A DNA stretch of 64,000 nucleotides from CAVVSD01 sp963757125 (GCA_963757125.1 CAVWQP010000004.1:992001-1056000); one strand, 5' to 3'. Shown: positions 41,191 through 50,981, counted from the first letter of the stretch. The notes: generated by a model from the sequence alone, not told the origin. Translations and numbers: made by a program.

Positions 41191-42620
41191 CTGAGCAACG
41201 ACTCCATGACCTGCTTCGCGATCGGCGCAGCCTCCGTGCCGCCCTGGCCGCCCTGCGAGCGCTCGATCGTCACCGCGACGGCGATCTTCGGCGACGAGGC
41301 GGGCGCGAAGCCGATGAACCAGGGCTGGTTGATGTCCTCGTCGCGCACGATCTCGGCCGTACCCGTCTTGCCGGCGACGTCGATCCCCTGGAGCGCCGCC
41401 GCCGTGCCGGTGCCCTCGCGCACGACGTTGGTCATCATCTCCGTCAGCTCCGACGCCGTGCGCTCGCTCATGACGCGGCGGTCGCGCTGGGGCTCGACGC
41501 GATCGGCGACGCGCCCGTCGGGATCGACGATCGACTGCGTCAGCGTCGGCTTCATGAGCTCGCCGCCGTTGGCGACGGCCGAGGCCACCATCGCCATCTG
41601 CAGCGGGGTGACGCGCAGCTTGTCCTGGCCGATGCCCATGCGCCCGACGTCCACGAACCGCGACGTCGGCGGCAGCAGCGCCCCGTTGCGGTACTCGCCG
41701 CTGGGCAGCATCTGGCCGTCGGGGTAGTCCATCGGCGGATCCGCGTTGAAGCCGAACTTCCGCATGTACTCGGCCATGGTGCCCTTGCCGAGCTTCTCGG
41801 CGACCTGCGCCCACACGGTGTTCACGGAGAACGTCAGCGCGGTGGTGAGGTCGATGTCGCCGAAGGACTTGTTGCCCGAGTTGGCCATCGGCACGCCGGA
41901 GATCACCTTCGGCGAGTCGCCGTTGACCACGGAGGAGGGCTCGAACCTCCCGCTGTCGATCGCCGCCGTCGCCGTCACGACCTTGAACGTCGAGCCCGGC
42001 GGGTAGCCGGCCTGCGTCGCGCGGTTGAGCAGCGGCGCGTTCGGATCGGTGTCCAGCGCCTTGCGGCGGGCGCTGGTGAGCAGCGACTGCGGGTCGTAGC
42101 CGGGCACGCTCACCATCGCGCGGACGCGGCCCGTCGCCGGCTCGATGGCGACGACCGACCCCTTGCGCCCGTTCAGGCCGGCGAGCGCGGCGCGCTGGGC
42201 GTCGAGGTCGATGCTGAGGCGCACGTCGTCGCCCTTCTCGACGCCGCCCTTGAGCTGGTCGACGATGTCGTCCAGCGCGCCCGCGTTGCCGCTGAGCTCG
42301 TCGTTGCGCGACCGCTCGATCCCGGCGCGGCCGAGGTCGATGTCCGAGAAGCCGATGACCTGCGGGAGCAGGCTCGCCGCCTCCGTGTACCGGCGCCGGT
42401 AGGTGCCGGCGCCCGCGGCCTCCGAGCGGGCGAGCAGCGTCCCGTCGGCGGCGCGGATCGTCCCGCGCTTCACGCGCAGCTCCTCGATGAGCGCGCGGCG
42501 GTTCTTCGGGTTGTCGCGCAGCGCCTGCGCGTCGAAGACCGACCAGCGGCTCGTGAACGCGACGAGCGCCGCGAAGAGCAGCAGCACGATGGCGAAGAGG
42601 CGGGCGATCGGCTGGTTCAT
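41187..42620 (-). CDS. pbpA: Penicillin-binding transpeptidase (PbpA/PBP2-type)
   Basis: 477 residues with an N-terminal membrane anchor (~6-23). Catalytic S210 lies in PPGSTFKVV, the second motif is SVN (265-267), and the third is KTGTAE near residue 405. The N-terminal dimer-like domain contains KRGTIRAADGTLLA. It cross-links peptidoglycan with the SEDS protein encoded immediately upstream; FtsW/RodA-PBP pairs work as one synthase. All junctions in this operon overlap by four bases. Confidence 0.93.
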   Translation of the reverse strand: MNQPIARLFAIVLLLFAALVAFTSRWSVFDAQALRDNPKNRRALIEELRVKRGTIRAADGTLLARSEAAGAGTYRRRYTEAASLLPQVIGFSDIDLGRAGIERSRNDELSGNAGALDDIVDQLKGGVEKGDDVRLSIDLDAQRAALAGLNGRKGSVVAIEPATGRVRAMVSVPGYDPQSLLTSARRKALDTDPNAPLLNRATQAGYPPGSTFKVVTATAAIDSGRFEPSSVVNGDSPKVISGVPMANSGNKSFGDIDLTTALTFSVNTVWAQVAEKLGKGTMAEYMRKFGFNADPPMDYPDGQMLPSGEYRNGALLPPTSRFVDVGRMGIGQDKLRVTPLQMAMVASAVANGGELMKPTLTQSIVDPDGRVADRVEPQRDRRVMSERTASELTEMMTNVVREGTGTAAALQGIDVAGKTGTAEIVRDEDINQPWFIGFAPASSPKIAVAVTIERSQGGQGGTEAAPIAKQVMESLLR

Positions 42621-43930
42621 CGCGGCTCCAGGACCTCGCGCCGGGCGCGGTCGGAGACGAGCAGCAGCAGCGCGAGCAGGATGAAGTTCGCGACGATCGA
42701 CGACCCGCCGTAGGAGATGAACGGCAGCGTCACGCCCGTGAGCGGGATGAGCTTCGTGACCCCGCCGACGATCACGAAGACCTGCAGCGCGAAGACCGCG
42801 GTCAGGCCGGTCGCCAGCAGCTTGGAGAACGAGTCGGTGGCGAGCGTCGCGATGCGGAACCCGCGCTCGACGATGAGCAGGTAGACCAGCAGCACGCCAC
42901 ACGCGCCGACGAGCCCGAGCTCGTTCACGATGACCGCGTAGATGAGGTCGGTGTGCGCGGCAGGGAGCAGCTGCCCGCCGCCGGGGAGCTGGATGATCGC
43001 CTCGCCGAAGCCGCGCCCCAGCAACCCGCCGTCCCCCTGCGCGAAGATCGACTGCGCGATCTGGTAGCTGCCGCCCTGCGCGTCGTAGAGCTGGTCGGAG
43101 AACGGGTGCAGCCACGCGTCGACGCGGTCCTGCACGTGCCCGACGGTCCGCGCGAAGAACCACGTGCCGGCCGCGAACAGGCCGAACCCGATGATCGCGT
43201 AGGACGCGCGGTTCGTCGCGACGTAGACGAGCGCGAGGAAGCCGCCGAAGAACATGAGCGACGAGCCCAGGTCCCGGATGAAGACCAGCAGCACCATCGC
43301 GGCGCCCCACACCACGAGCAGCGGCCCGAGGTGCTTGAGCGGCGGCAGCGGGATCCCGAAGATCTTGTGCGTGCCCTGGACGAGCACCTCGCGGGTGTCG
43401 CGCAGGTAGGACGCGAGGAAGATGACGATCGCGATCTTCGACAGCTCGGCGGGCTGGAAGGAGATCGGGCCGATGCCGATGCCGAGATAGGCGCCGTTGA
43501 CCTGCTGGCCGATCCCCGGCACGCGCGGCAGCAGCAGGAGCAGGATGCCGGCGGTCGCGATGACGTAGCGGTAGCGCTCGAGGACCCGCACGTCCTTGCG
43601 CAGGGAGATGATCGTGGCGGCGAAGACGATCAGGCCGACGACGAACCACTGCGCCTGCTCGCGGGCGAAGTCCTCGTCGAGCCGGTAGAGGATCACGAGC
43701 CCGAGGCATGCGAGCGTCGCCACGAGCGGGAAGAGGTACGGATCGGCGTGCGGCAGCGTCATGCGCACGATGAGGTGCGCGACGAAGCACAGGCCGAGGA
43801 ACAGCCCGCCGTACGTGAGCGACGCGTTCGTGAGGACGTCGTCGCGCTGCACGAACACCGCCGCGAAGCCCGCTGTGACCAGCAGGGCGGCGGGGATGAG
43901 GGCGAAGAGCTCGCGGTTGCGCTCGGTCAT
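42617..43930 (-). CDS. rodA: FtsW/RodA-family SEDS glycosyltransferase
   Basis: 437 residues with about ten to twelve transmembrane helices. SEDS motifs: GIGPISFQPAELSKIAIVIF, the loop with YQIAQSIFAQGDGGLLGRGF (E/D-containing active region), AHTDLIYAVIVNELGLVGA and PLTGVTLPFISYGGSSI. It polymerises lipid II. The operon position (between pstP and pbpA) is that of actinobacterial RodA, which is why I use that symbol instead of ftsW. Confidence 0.9.
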   Translation of the reverse strand: MTERNRELFALIPAALLVTAGFAAVFVQRDDVLTNASLTYGGLFLGLCFVAHLIVRMTLPHADPYLFPLVATLACLGLVILYRLDEDFAREQAQWFVVGLIVFAATIISLRKDVRVLERYRYVIATAGILLLLLPRVPGIGQQVNGAYLGIGIGPISFQPAELSKIAIVIFLASYLRDTREVLVQGTHKIFGIPLPPLKHLGPLLVVWGAAMVLLVFIRDLGSSLMFFGGFLALVYVATNRASYAIIGFGLFAAGTWFFARTVGHVQDRVDAWLHPFSDQLYDAQGGSYQIAQSIFAQGDGGLLGRGFGEAIIQLPGGGQLLPAAHTDLIYAVIVNELGLVGACGVLLVYLLIVERGFRIATLATDSFSKLLATGLTAVFALQVFVIVGGVTKLIPLTGVTLPFISYGGSSIVANFILLALLLLVSDRARREVLEPR

Positions 43931-45147
43931 CGGGCGGTCAGGCGCCCCTGCTCGAGCTCGCGCACGAGGTCGGCCGCGTCGTCGTGCGAGCGCAGCTGGT
44001 GGTCGAGCAGCGTCGCGCGACGCGCCGCCGGCACCTCGTCCACGGGAACGCCGGAGATGTAGTTCGTGCTGTAGAGGTCGATCCCGGCGGGCAGGTCGTA
44101 CGGCAGCCCGCGGTACATCGCGACGAACCCGTCCGGCGTGGTGCCGATGAAGTAGACGGCCTGCGACGCGAGGTACGCGCCGATCGCGACGGGGATGAGC
44201 ACGATCAGGGTTCCAGCCAGCGCGATGAGCGCACGGTGCCCGCGGCGGGGACGCTTCGCCCGGGCGTCGTCCTTGCGCGCGCGGTGAGGCATGCGCCTGC
44301 GAGGCGGCGCCTCCGCGACGGCGACCGCCGGGCGCGCCTCGACCGCGGTCGGCGCGCCCCCGCCGTCCTGCGTGGGCTGGTCGTGCACCTCGGTGGGCTG
44401 GTCGTGGCCGCTCGCCGACGCGGCGCCGCGACCGACGTCCTCGAGGCGCAGCAGGACCACGGTGATGTTGTCGCGCCCTCCGGCGCGGTTGGCGGCGGCG
44501 ATGAGCGCGCGGCCCGCCTGCTCCAGCCCGGTCGCCTCGCGCAGGATGTCCGCGACCTGGGTCTCGGAGATCATCGACGTCAGCCCGTCGCTGCAGAGCA
44601 GGATGACGTCGCCGTCGCGCGCGGCCCAGGAGCGGGTGTCGACGAGCACGTCGGGCTCGGGTCCGAGCGCGCGGGTGATGATCGAGCGCTGCGGGTGCTC
44701 GTCGGCCTCCTCGGCGGTGAGCTGCCCCCGTCGGCGCATCTCCTCGACGAGCGAGTGGTCCTCGGTGAGCCGGCTCAGCTCCCCGTCGCGGAAGCGGTAC
44801 GCGCGGGAGTCGCCGACGTGGGCGATCGCGATGTCGCTCTCGCCGACGTGGACGGCGGTGAGCGTCGTGCCCATGCCGGCGCGTGAGTCGTCCTCGCGCG
44901 ACATGCGGAAGATCTCCTCGTTGGCGCGCCGGACGACGGCGGCGAGGCGGTCCTCGGGGGTGCCCTCCTCGGGGAGGCCGGCCGCGACGGCCTCGACGGC
45001 GGCGTGCGATGCGACCTCGCCGGCCTGCGCGCCGCCCATGCCGTCGGCGACGGCGAACACCGGCGTCCGCGCGTAGTAGGCGTCCTCGTTGTGCCGGCGC
45101 TGCTGCCCGGTGTCGGTGAACGCGTGGTGTTCGGCGACGCGGAGCAT
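43927..45147 (-). CDS. pstP: PstP-type PP2C Ser/Thr phosphatase
   Basis: 406 residues. The PP2C domain (1-~240) has RRHNEDAYY, FAVADGMGGAQAGEVAS, MGTTLTAVHVGE, IAHVGDSRAYRFRDGEL, ILLCSDGLTSM and GGRDNITVVLL, so all metal-binding Asp positions are seen. A His/Gln/Pro linker, a transmembrane helix (~304-324) and a ~75-residue outer domain follow. It removes phosphates placed by PknB and other kinases. The outer domain ends LVRELEQGRLTAR. Confidence 0.94.
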   Translation of the reverse strand: MLRVAEHHAFTDTGQQRRHNEDAYYARTPVFAVADGMGGAQAGEVASHAAVEAVAAGLPEEGTPEDRLAAVVRRANEEIFRMSREDDSRAGMGTTLTAVHVGESDIAIAHVGDSRAYRFRDGELSRLTEDHSLVEEMRRRGQLTAEEADEHPQRSIITRALGPEPDVLVDTRSWAARDGDVILLCSDGLTSMISETQVADILREATGLEQAGRALIAAANRAGGRDNITVVLLRLEDVGRGAASASGHDQPTEVHDQPTQDGGGAPTAVEARPAVAVAEAPPRRRMPHRARKDDARAKRPRRGHRALIALAGTLIVLIPVAIGAYLASQAVYFIGTTPDGFVAMYRGLPYDLPAGIDLYSTNYISGVPVDEVPAARRATLLDHQLRSHDDAADLVRELEQGRLTAR

Positions 45148-45620
45148 CAGTCCTCGTAGGTGAACGTGCTGTCGCCGATGCGGATGCGGTCGCCCGGGTG
45201 CAGCGGGCGCGGACCGTCGAGCAGCTCCTCGTTGAGGTACGTGCCGTTCGTCGAGCCGAGGTCCTCGATCACCACGATGGCGCCCTGGCGGACGAGGCGC
45301 GCGTGGCGTGTGGACGCGAACGGGTCCTCGAGATGGATCTCGACGTCGCCGCGCCCGAGCGTCGCGCCCCCCTCGACGTCGTACTCCATGCCGCGGTCGT
45401 GCCCGGGCACGGACTCGACGACGAGCCGTGCCGCGCCCGAGCCGGCGTTGCCGCCGGGCTGGACGGGGTGGATGCCGGTCGCGTCGACCGGCGGGCGTGC
45501 CGGACCGGCGTTCACCGGGCGGCGCAGGTCCTTGAGGGCGCTGCGCGCGACCCAGAGCAGGAAGAGGTAGAGGACGGCGAGGAACGCCAGCTTCAGGCCG
45601 ACGGAGACGGGTTCGAGCAC
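45147..45620 (-). CDS. fhaB: FhaB-type membrane FHA protein
   Basis: 157 residues, GTG start. An N-terminal transmembrane helix (~8-25, LKLAFLAVLYLFLLWVARSA) is followed by a linker and one FHA domain (ATLGRGDVEIHLEDPFASTRHARL, IEDLGSTNGTYLNEELL), which binds phosphothreonine. In mycobacteria FhaB (FipA) links the kinase to wall synthesis and division. It abuts pstP with a one-base overlap. Confidence 0.92.
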   Translation of the reverse strand: MLEPVSVGLKLAFLAVLYLFLLWVARSALKDLRRPVNAGPARPPVDATGIHPVQPGGNAGSGAARLVVESVPGHDRGMEYDVEGGATLGRGDVEIHLEDPFASTRHARLVRQGAIVVIEDLGSTNGTYLNEELLDGPRPLHPGDRIRIGDSTFTYED

Positions 45621-45624
45621 GCGG

Positions 45625-46387
45625 TCACTCCAGCTCGAAGACGACCTCGGCCGTCCCCAGCTCGATCGCGTCGCCCGCGCGCAGCGTCTCGCCGCTCCCG
45701 CCGACGGGGCGCCCGTTGACCCGCACCCCGTTCGTCGACCCGAGGTCGTGGACCGTCCACGTCCCGTCGTGCTCGATGCGGATCTCGGCGTGCCGGCGCG
45801 ACACGTTGCGGTCGTCGAGCACCACGTCGCACTCGCGGCTGCGGCCGATCGTGCCGCCGCGCAGCCCGAGCTCGTGGTGCGCGCCGCCGGCGACGATCGC
45901 CGCGCGGACGGGCCGGCGGGGCGACGTCTCCTCGACGGGGCCGCGGATGCGGTCGGCCGCGGAGTGCACCATCGTGTGGCCGAACTCGGCGGGCGAGGGC
46001 TCGTCCTGGCCCGGCTCGTTGCGCACCATGCGCGCCTGGATGCCGAACTCGCCGAGCGACAGCCGCTCGTCCGTCCTGAAGGCGATGACCGGCCGCGACA
46101 CGAGTGCGTAGCGCTCGCGGCGGGCGTGCTCGAGCAGGTACGCGCCGAGCTCGTCGGACGAGCTCGTGCTCGACCTCCGCGAAGTTCTCGCGGTCGCGCG
46201 GCGACAGCCACACGGCGTACTCGTTCGGGACGTAGGTTCGGGACACGGACACGGTCTTGTGCTCGTCCATCTCGCGCGCCAGCCTGCGCGCGACCTCCAC
46301 GGGCCGCACCTCGGAGCGGAACACCCGCCCGAACGTGCCCTCGACGAGGCCTGCGATGGTGCGTTCCAGGTTGCGCAGGACGCTCAT
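45625..46387 (-). CDS. fhaA: FhaA (DUF3662 + FHA), reading frame broken
   Basis: The N-terminal DUF3662 half is MSVLRNLERTIAGLVEGTFG with VEVARRLAREMDEHKTVSVS and YVPNEYAVWLSPRDRENFAE. Near 46160 one extra C throws the frame; without it the reading is ELVDELGAYLLEHARRERYA and continues as VSRPVIAFRTDERLSLGEFG to the FHA domain (GRSRECDVVLDDRNVSRRHA, HDLGSTNGVRVNG). The corrected product is ~253 residues. FhaA binds phosphorylated MviN/MurJ and regulates wall assembly in mycobacteria. It is the first gene of the fhaA-fhaB-pstP-rodA-pbpA-pknB-ddl operon. Confidence 0.88.
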
Positions 46388-46463
46388 GGCCCGGGGATCG
46401 TACGGTCGTGGGCGCGTGGCGTTCGAGAGGGTGAGGTTAGCCCGTCCCGTCCGCCGCGCCGGA

Positions 46464-48296
46464 TCAGGCCCATGGTCGCACCGCGCGCGCGACGACGGCA
46501 GCCGCCCCCGCCACGAGCGCGCCGGCGACGAGCCCACGCGGATCCGGGAGCCCGGCCGCGGTCGCCAGCGCACCCGTCGCCACGCCGAGGGCGATCGCCC
46601 AACCCGCGGCCGCCACCATGTCGATCGCCGCCGTCCGCCCGCGCACCACGAGGGGCAGGACCGCCGCGGCCACCGCCCAGACCGCGCAGAGCGCGAGCGT
46701 CGGGCCGGTGACGATCGGATCGATGACGCGGGTCCAGACGTCGACCACCGAGTCGCGCCACGCCGCCGGATCCGGGAAGCCCTCGCCGCTGGCTCCGCGG
46801 CCGAGCAGGAGGCGCTCGTCGAGCAGGTGCTCGGCGAGCAGCAGCCACCACGCGCCGAGCGCGCCGAGCGCGGCGCGCGTCCAGATCCCGCGCACCTGGC
46901 CCGCGACCACCGGCCACGCGCCGGCGATGCCGATCAGCCCCAGCAGCGTCGCCCCCGCGGACAGCGACCAGGACCACCCGCTGCGCCAGAGCAGGAAGGG
47001 GACGGGCAGCAGGGCGGCGGCGAGGAGCAGGGCGATGCCCGGCGTGCCCTCCGCCACCCACGCGAACATCACGGCGGCCGCCGCCAGCCATGCGAGCCGG
47101 GGGAAGACGAACAGCGCGAGCGCCACCGCGCCGGCGATGGCCACCGGCGTCTGGCCGGTCGAGAGCAGCTCCCCGCCGGCGAGACCGTCGAGGCGATCGA
47201 GGGCGAGCAGCGTGAGCAGGCCGCCCGCCGCGGCGCCGACCGCGCGGCCGGGCAGCGTGATCCCCCGGCGCGGCGCCGGCTCGTCCTGCACCGCCGTCGG
47301 CGCGGCCAGACGCGGGTCCAGCGGCTCGAGACGCGCGCGCAGCCGCGGGTCGAGATCGGGTCGCGGCGCGCCACGCTCGCGTGCCAGGCGCCGCGTGGCG
47401 TCGAAGACGCGGGTCGCGCCCTCCAGCGTCCCGCCGCCCACGACGCCGGGCTCGTCGGCCACCTCGGGGAGGGCCGCGAGCAGGACCGCGCCGAGCTCGG
47501 ACGGCGAGATGCGGTCCTCCGGGCGCGCGCGGACGGCGGCGTCGACGGCGTCGCAGACGTCGGCCGGGAGGTCGCGCCGGGCGCGGCGCAGCGGCGGGAT
47601 GCGCTCGCCGATGCGGGCGACGGTCTCCGCGGCGCCGGCGCCGCGGATCGGGTTGACCCCGCTGAGGGCCTCGTAGATCACGAGACCCAAGGCGTAGGTG
47701 TCGGCCGCCGCGGTGACGTGCTCGCCGCGCGCCTGTTCGGGCGCCATGTACGCGAGCGTCCCGACGACGTCGCCGGTCCGCGTGACGGAGTCGTCGTCGG
47801 CCAGGCGCGCGATGCCGAAGTCGGTGAGCTTCGCGGCGGCGCCGTCGTCGGAGACCTCCGGGCAGATGACGTTCGACGGCTTCACGTCGCGATGGACGAC
47901 GCCGCGTGCGTGCGCATGCGCGAGGGCATCGCACAACGTGGCGCCGATCCGCAGCACGTCGCGGTCCGACAGCTCGCCGTCGTGCTCGAGCTGCGCGAGC
48001 GTCCGGCCTCTGACCAGCTCGGAGACGAGCACCCAGCCGTCCTCGTCGCGTCCGGCCTCGTACAACGCCACGATCGCCGGATGGCCCAGGCGCGCGGCGG
48101 CCACGGCCTCGCGGGCGGCGCGCTTGCCGGCCTTGTCACCCGGGCGCTCGGCGTCCACCGGGACGCGCTTGACCGCGACGTCGCGGTCGAGGTGCTCGTC
48201 GTGGGCCTCGTACACGACGCCCATGCCGCCGGTGCCCAGTCGACGGACCAGGCGATAGCGGCCGAGGACGAGCTCGCCGCGCCCCGCGGCGGGCAT
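46464..48296 (-). CDS. Ser/Thr protein kinase with multi-pass membrane C-terminus
   Basis: 610 residues from ATG 48296 (an ATG at 48362 would add 22). Kinase motifs: LGTGGMGVVYEAHDEHLDRD, VAVKRVP, catalytic HRDVKPSN, TDFGIARL and APEQARG (residues ~12-270). A linker follows, then about eight to ten hydrophobic segments (~350-610, e.g. VAIAGAVALALFVFPRLAWL, ALCAVWAVAAAVLPLVV) instead of an outer sensor domain. The ligand is unknown. It is divergent from the CARDB protein at 48468 and lies just upstream of fhaA. Confidence 0.87.
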   Translation of the reverse strand: MPAAGRGELVLGRYRLVRRLGTGGMGVVYEAHDEHLDRDVAVKRVPVDAERPGDKAGKRAAREAVAAARLGHPAIVALYEAGRDEDGWVLVSELVRGRTLAQLEHDGELSDRDVLRIGATLCDALAHAHARGVVHRDVKPSNVICPEVSDDGAAAKLTDFGIARLADDDSVTRTGDVVGTLAYMAPEQARGEHVTAAADTYALGLVIYEALSGVNPIRGAGAAETVARIGERIPPLRRARRDLPADVCDAVDAAVRARPEDRISPSELGAVLLAALPEVADEPGVVGGGTLEGATRVFDATRRLARERGAPRPDLDPRLRARLEPLDPRLAAPTAVQDEPAPRRGITLPGRAVGAAAGGLLTLLALDRLDGLAGGELLSTGQTPVAIAGAVALALFVFPRLAWLAAAAVMFAWVAEGTPGIALLLAAALLPVPFLLWRSGWSWSLSAGATLLGLIGIAGAWPVVAGQVRGIWTRAALGALGAWWLLLAEHLLDERLLLGRGASGEGFPDPAAWRDSVVDVWTRVIDPIVTGPTLALCAVWAVAAAVLPLVVRGRTAAIDMVAAAGWAIALGVATGALATAAGLPDPRGLVAGALVAGAAAVVARAVRPWA

Positions 48297-48467
48297 GGCT
48301 CGGGTGGGCTCGTGGTGCACCCTGTCCGAGTTCGCCGTCGTTGTCGTGTGTCCTCGCTGCATGGGCAGGAGATGACAGGGTGACGGGGAACGTGCAGCGT
48401 GCACGGGCCCGGCATCCGGCCCCGTGGTCATACTGCCCCATCCGCCTCTTCTCCCTGGAGACAGCCG

Positions 48468-49592
48468 GTGTCCTTCTTCGACGAGGGTGACGACACGAGC
48501 ACCACGCGCAAGCCGCGGCAGCGTCCGTCTGCGCGCGGGCGTCAGCGTGCCCCCTCGTCGGCGGCCGCGCCGGACCGCCAGACCCTCCGCGTCCGCCAGG
48601 GCATCGCGGCGCTCGTCTTCCTGCTCGTCGTCATCCTCCTCGTCGTCGGCATCAACTCCTGCCGCGGCAGCGCGCACGACAACGCCCTGCGCGACTACAA
48701 CCGCGAGGTCGGCACGATCGCGTCGGAGTCCGACGAGCTCGGCCAGCAGCTCTTCGGGACGCTGACGCAGCAGTCGCTGCAGCCGGTCGACCAGCAGACC
48801 CAGGTCAACCAGCTGCGCGTGCGCGCCCAGCAGCAGGCGCAGCGGGCGCGCAACCTCAGCGTCCCTGGCGACATGGCCAACGCGCAGCAGAACCTGCTGC
48901 TCACGCTCGACCTCCGCTCCGACGCGGTCTCCAAGATCGCCTCGCGCATCGTCGCGGCCCGCGGCGACCAGGAGGGCGCCGCGGCGCAGGCGGTCGACCA
49001 GATCAGCGGGGAGATGCAGGCGTTCCTCGCCTCCGACGTCGTCTACCTGCAGCGCGTCGTCCCGTTCATCAACCAGGCGCTCGCCGACTCGGACATCGGC
49101 GGGCAGCGCATCGTCGCCGCGCGGTTCATGGACGACCTGACCTGGCTCAACCCCGACACCACCGCCGGCCGCCTCGGCGCGTCCGCGGGCGGCGGCGGGA
49201 CCTCCAACCAGACGGTGGCACCCGGTCGTCACGGCCACGGCCTGACGAGCGTGTCGGTCGGCAACACGACCCTGCAGCCCCAGCCGGCGACGAACCGCGT
49301 CCCCGCGAGCGCGAACGTCGCGTTCACGGTCAAGTTCTCCAACCAGGGCGACAACGAGGAGACCGACGTCAGGGTCCGCATCCGGGTCAAGCCGCAGACG
49401 GGCAAGACGATCAGCGTCACGAAGACGGTCGACCAGACCAACCCGGGCGCCGAGGCCTCGGTCAACGTCCCGCTCGGCCAGGCGCCGCCGACGGGCACGT
49501 CGTCGACGGTGACCGTCGAGGTGCTCAAGGTGCCCGGCGAGGAGAACGTCGAGAACAACACCCAGACGTACACCGTCCTCTTCACGGGCTGA
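48468..49592 (+). CDS. Single-pass membrane protein with CARDB-like domain
   Basis: 374 residues, GTG start chosen because GGAGA lies eight bases upstream. A basic disordered N-terminus (RKPRQRPSARGRQRAP) precedes a transmembrane helix (~47-65, AALVFLLVVILLVVGI). A helical, Gln-rich region (~75-220) and a C-terminal beta domain with NVAFTVKFSNQGDNEETDVR and VPGEENVENNTQTYTVLF follow. The latter is the CARDB adhesion/scaffold fold. The function is unknown; it is divergent from a membrane kinase. Confidence 0.75.
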   Translation: MSFFDEGDDTSTTRKPRQRPSARGRQRAPSSAAAPDRQTLRVRQGIAALVFLLVVILLVVGINSCRGSAHDNALRDYNREVGTIASESDELGQQLFGTLTQQSLQPVDQQTQVNQLRVRAQQQAQRARNLSVPGDMANAQQNLLLTLDLRSDAVSKIASRIVAARGDQEGAAAQAVDQISGEMQAFLASDVVYLQRVVPFINQALADSDIGGQRIVAARFMDDLTWLNPDTTAGRLGASAGGGGTSNQTVAPGRHGHGLTSVSVGNTTLQPQPATNRVPASANVAFTVKFSNQGDNEETDVRVRIRVKPQTGKTISVTKTVDQTNPGAEASVNVPLGQAPPTGTSSTVTVEVLKVPGEENVENNTQTYTVLFTG

Positions 49593-49642
49593 CGACGGGA
49601 AGCGCGGCGGGCAGGTCTCGCAGGTAGGTTCAGGGGTCGCTC

Positions 49643-50137
49643 ATGCAGGACTTCAGCTCCACCGTCGGCGTCGTCGCCCTCGTCGGCTGCGTGCTGGCCG
49701 CGATCGCCCTGCTCTGCTGCGCCGTGCTCCTGCTGCGGCTGCGGCGTCTGCGTGCCGCGCAGCGGGCGATCCTGGGTCCCGAGGGCGAGCGCGACCTCGT
49801 GGCGCTGGGCGCCGACCTCCAGGACGGCTTCCGCGCGCTGCACGACTACGTCCACGACGTCGCCGAGCGCCAGGACGGTCGTCTGACAACCGCCGAGGGC
49901 CGCCTCGACGGCGCGATCGCGCACTGCGGGCTCGTCCGCTACGACGCCTACAACGAGATGTCCGGGCGCCAGTCGACGTCGATCGCACTGCTGGACTCCT
50001 CGGCCTCGGGCATCGTCCTGTCCTCGATCCACCACCGCGACCAGGCGCGCCTGTACGCCAAGCGCGTGCAGGACGGCCGCGGCGAGCTGGAGCTGTCCCC
50101 GGAGGAGCAGGAGGCCGTGCGCCTCGCGCTCGCCTGA
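49643..50137 (+). CDS. DUF4446 family protein
   Basis: 164 residues: one N-terminal transmembrane helix (~9-30), a coiled coil, then the conserved core GLVRYDAYNEMSGRQSTSIA, LLDSSASGIVLSSIHHRDQA, RLYAKRVQDGRGE and SPEEQEAV. DUF4446 is widespread in Gram-positive bacteria and has no known function. Its stop overlaps the pheA ATG by one base. Confidence 0.85.
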   Translation: MQDFSSTVGVVALVGCVLAAIALLCCAVLLLRLRRLRAAQRAILGPEGERDLVALGADLQDGFRALHDYVHDVAERQDGRLTTAEGRLDGAIAHCGLVRYDAYNEMSGRQSTSIALLDSSASGIVLSSIHHRDQARLYAKRVQDGRGELELSPEEQEAVRLALA

Positions 50138-50970
50138 TGCGCGTCGGGTACCTCGGTCCCGCCGGGACCTACTCCGAGGAGGCGGCGCTGCGGCGGCCGG
50201 GCGCCGAGCCCGTGCCGTTCCCCACGCTGCCCGACACGATCGCCGCCGTCGCCGACGGCGAGGTCGAGCTCGCGGCGGTGCCGGTCGAGAACTCGCTCGA
50301 GGGCAGCGTCGGCATCTCGCTCGACACCCTCGCGGCGCGCGACGACGTCACGATCGTCGGCGAGCTCGTCCTGCCGATCTCGGTGCACCTCGTCGCCCGC
50401 GCGGTCCTCGACCCGGCCGACGTCGAGCAGGTCGTCTCGCACCCGCAGCCGCTCGCGCAGTGCGCCGGCTACCTGCGCCGCCGCCTCCCCCAGGCGCGGA
50501 CGGTGCCGGCCAGCTCCACCGCCGCCGCGGTGCGCCAGATGATGGAGGCGGGGCCCCGCTGGGCGGCGCTCGGCCCGCGGCGCGCGGCCGAGCTCTACGG
50601 CGCGGTCATCGTCGAGGAGGACGTCGCCGACGACGCGAGCAACGCGACGCGCTTCGTCTGGGTCGCGCCCGCGGGCGCCGCCGTCGCGTCCGGCGGGCCG
50701 ATGCGCACGTCGCTGGCGTTCTGGGGCCAGGGCGACCGCGAGCCCGGCTGGCTCGTGCGGTGCCTGTCGGAGTTCGCGTTCCGCGGCGTGAACCTCTCGA
50801 AGATCGAGTCGCGCCCCCTGCGCAGCACCATCGGCCACTACCGGTTCTTCGTCGACTGCGACGACGGGCTCGCCTCACCCGCCGTCAGGGAGGCGGTCGA
50901 CGGCCTGCGGACGCACTGCACCGACGTGCGCGTGCTGGGGTCCTATCCGCGGGAGCTCCAAGTAGACTGA
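50137..50970 (+). CDS. pheA: Prephenate dehydratase
   Basis: 277 residues. MRVGYLGPAGTYSEEAALRR is the N-terminal signature, AAVPVENSLEGSVGISLD and NATRFVWVA (catalytic TRF) follow, and the C-terminal ACT domain (~192-270, RTSLAFWGQGDREPGWLVRC, KIESRPLRSTIGHYRFFVDC with the ESRP motif) is the phenylalanine sensor. It converts prephenate to phenylpyruvate. No chorismate mutase domain is present, so it is the monofunctional form. Confidence 0.95.
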   Translation: MRVGYLGPAGTYSEEAALRRPGAEPVPFPTLPDTIAAVADGEVELAAVPVENSLEGSVGISLDTLAARDDVTIVGELVLPISVHLVARAVLDPADVEQVVSHPQPLAQCAGYLRRRLPQARTVPASSTAAAVRQMMEAGPRWAALGPRRAAELYGAVIVEEDVADDASNATRFVWVAPAGAAVASGGPMRTSLAFWGQGDREPGWLVRCLSEFAFRGVNLSKIESRPLRSTIGHYRFFVDCDDGLASPAVREAVDGLRTHCTDVRVLGSYPRELQVD

Positions 50971-50981
50971 CGCGCGGCCCT

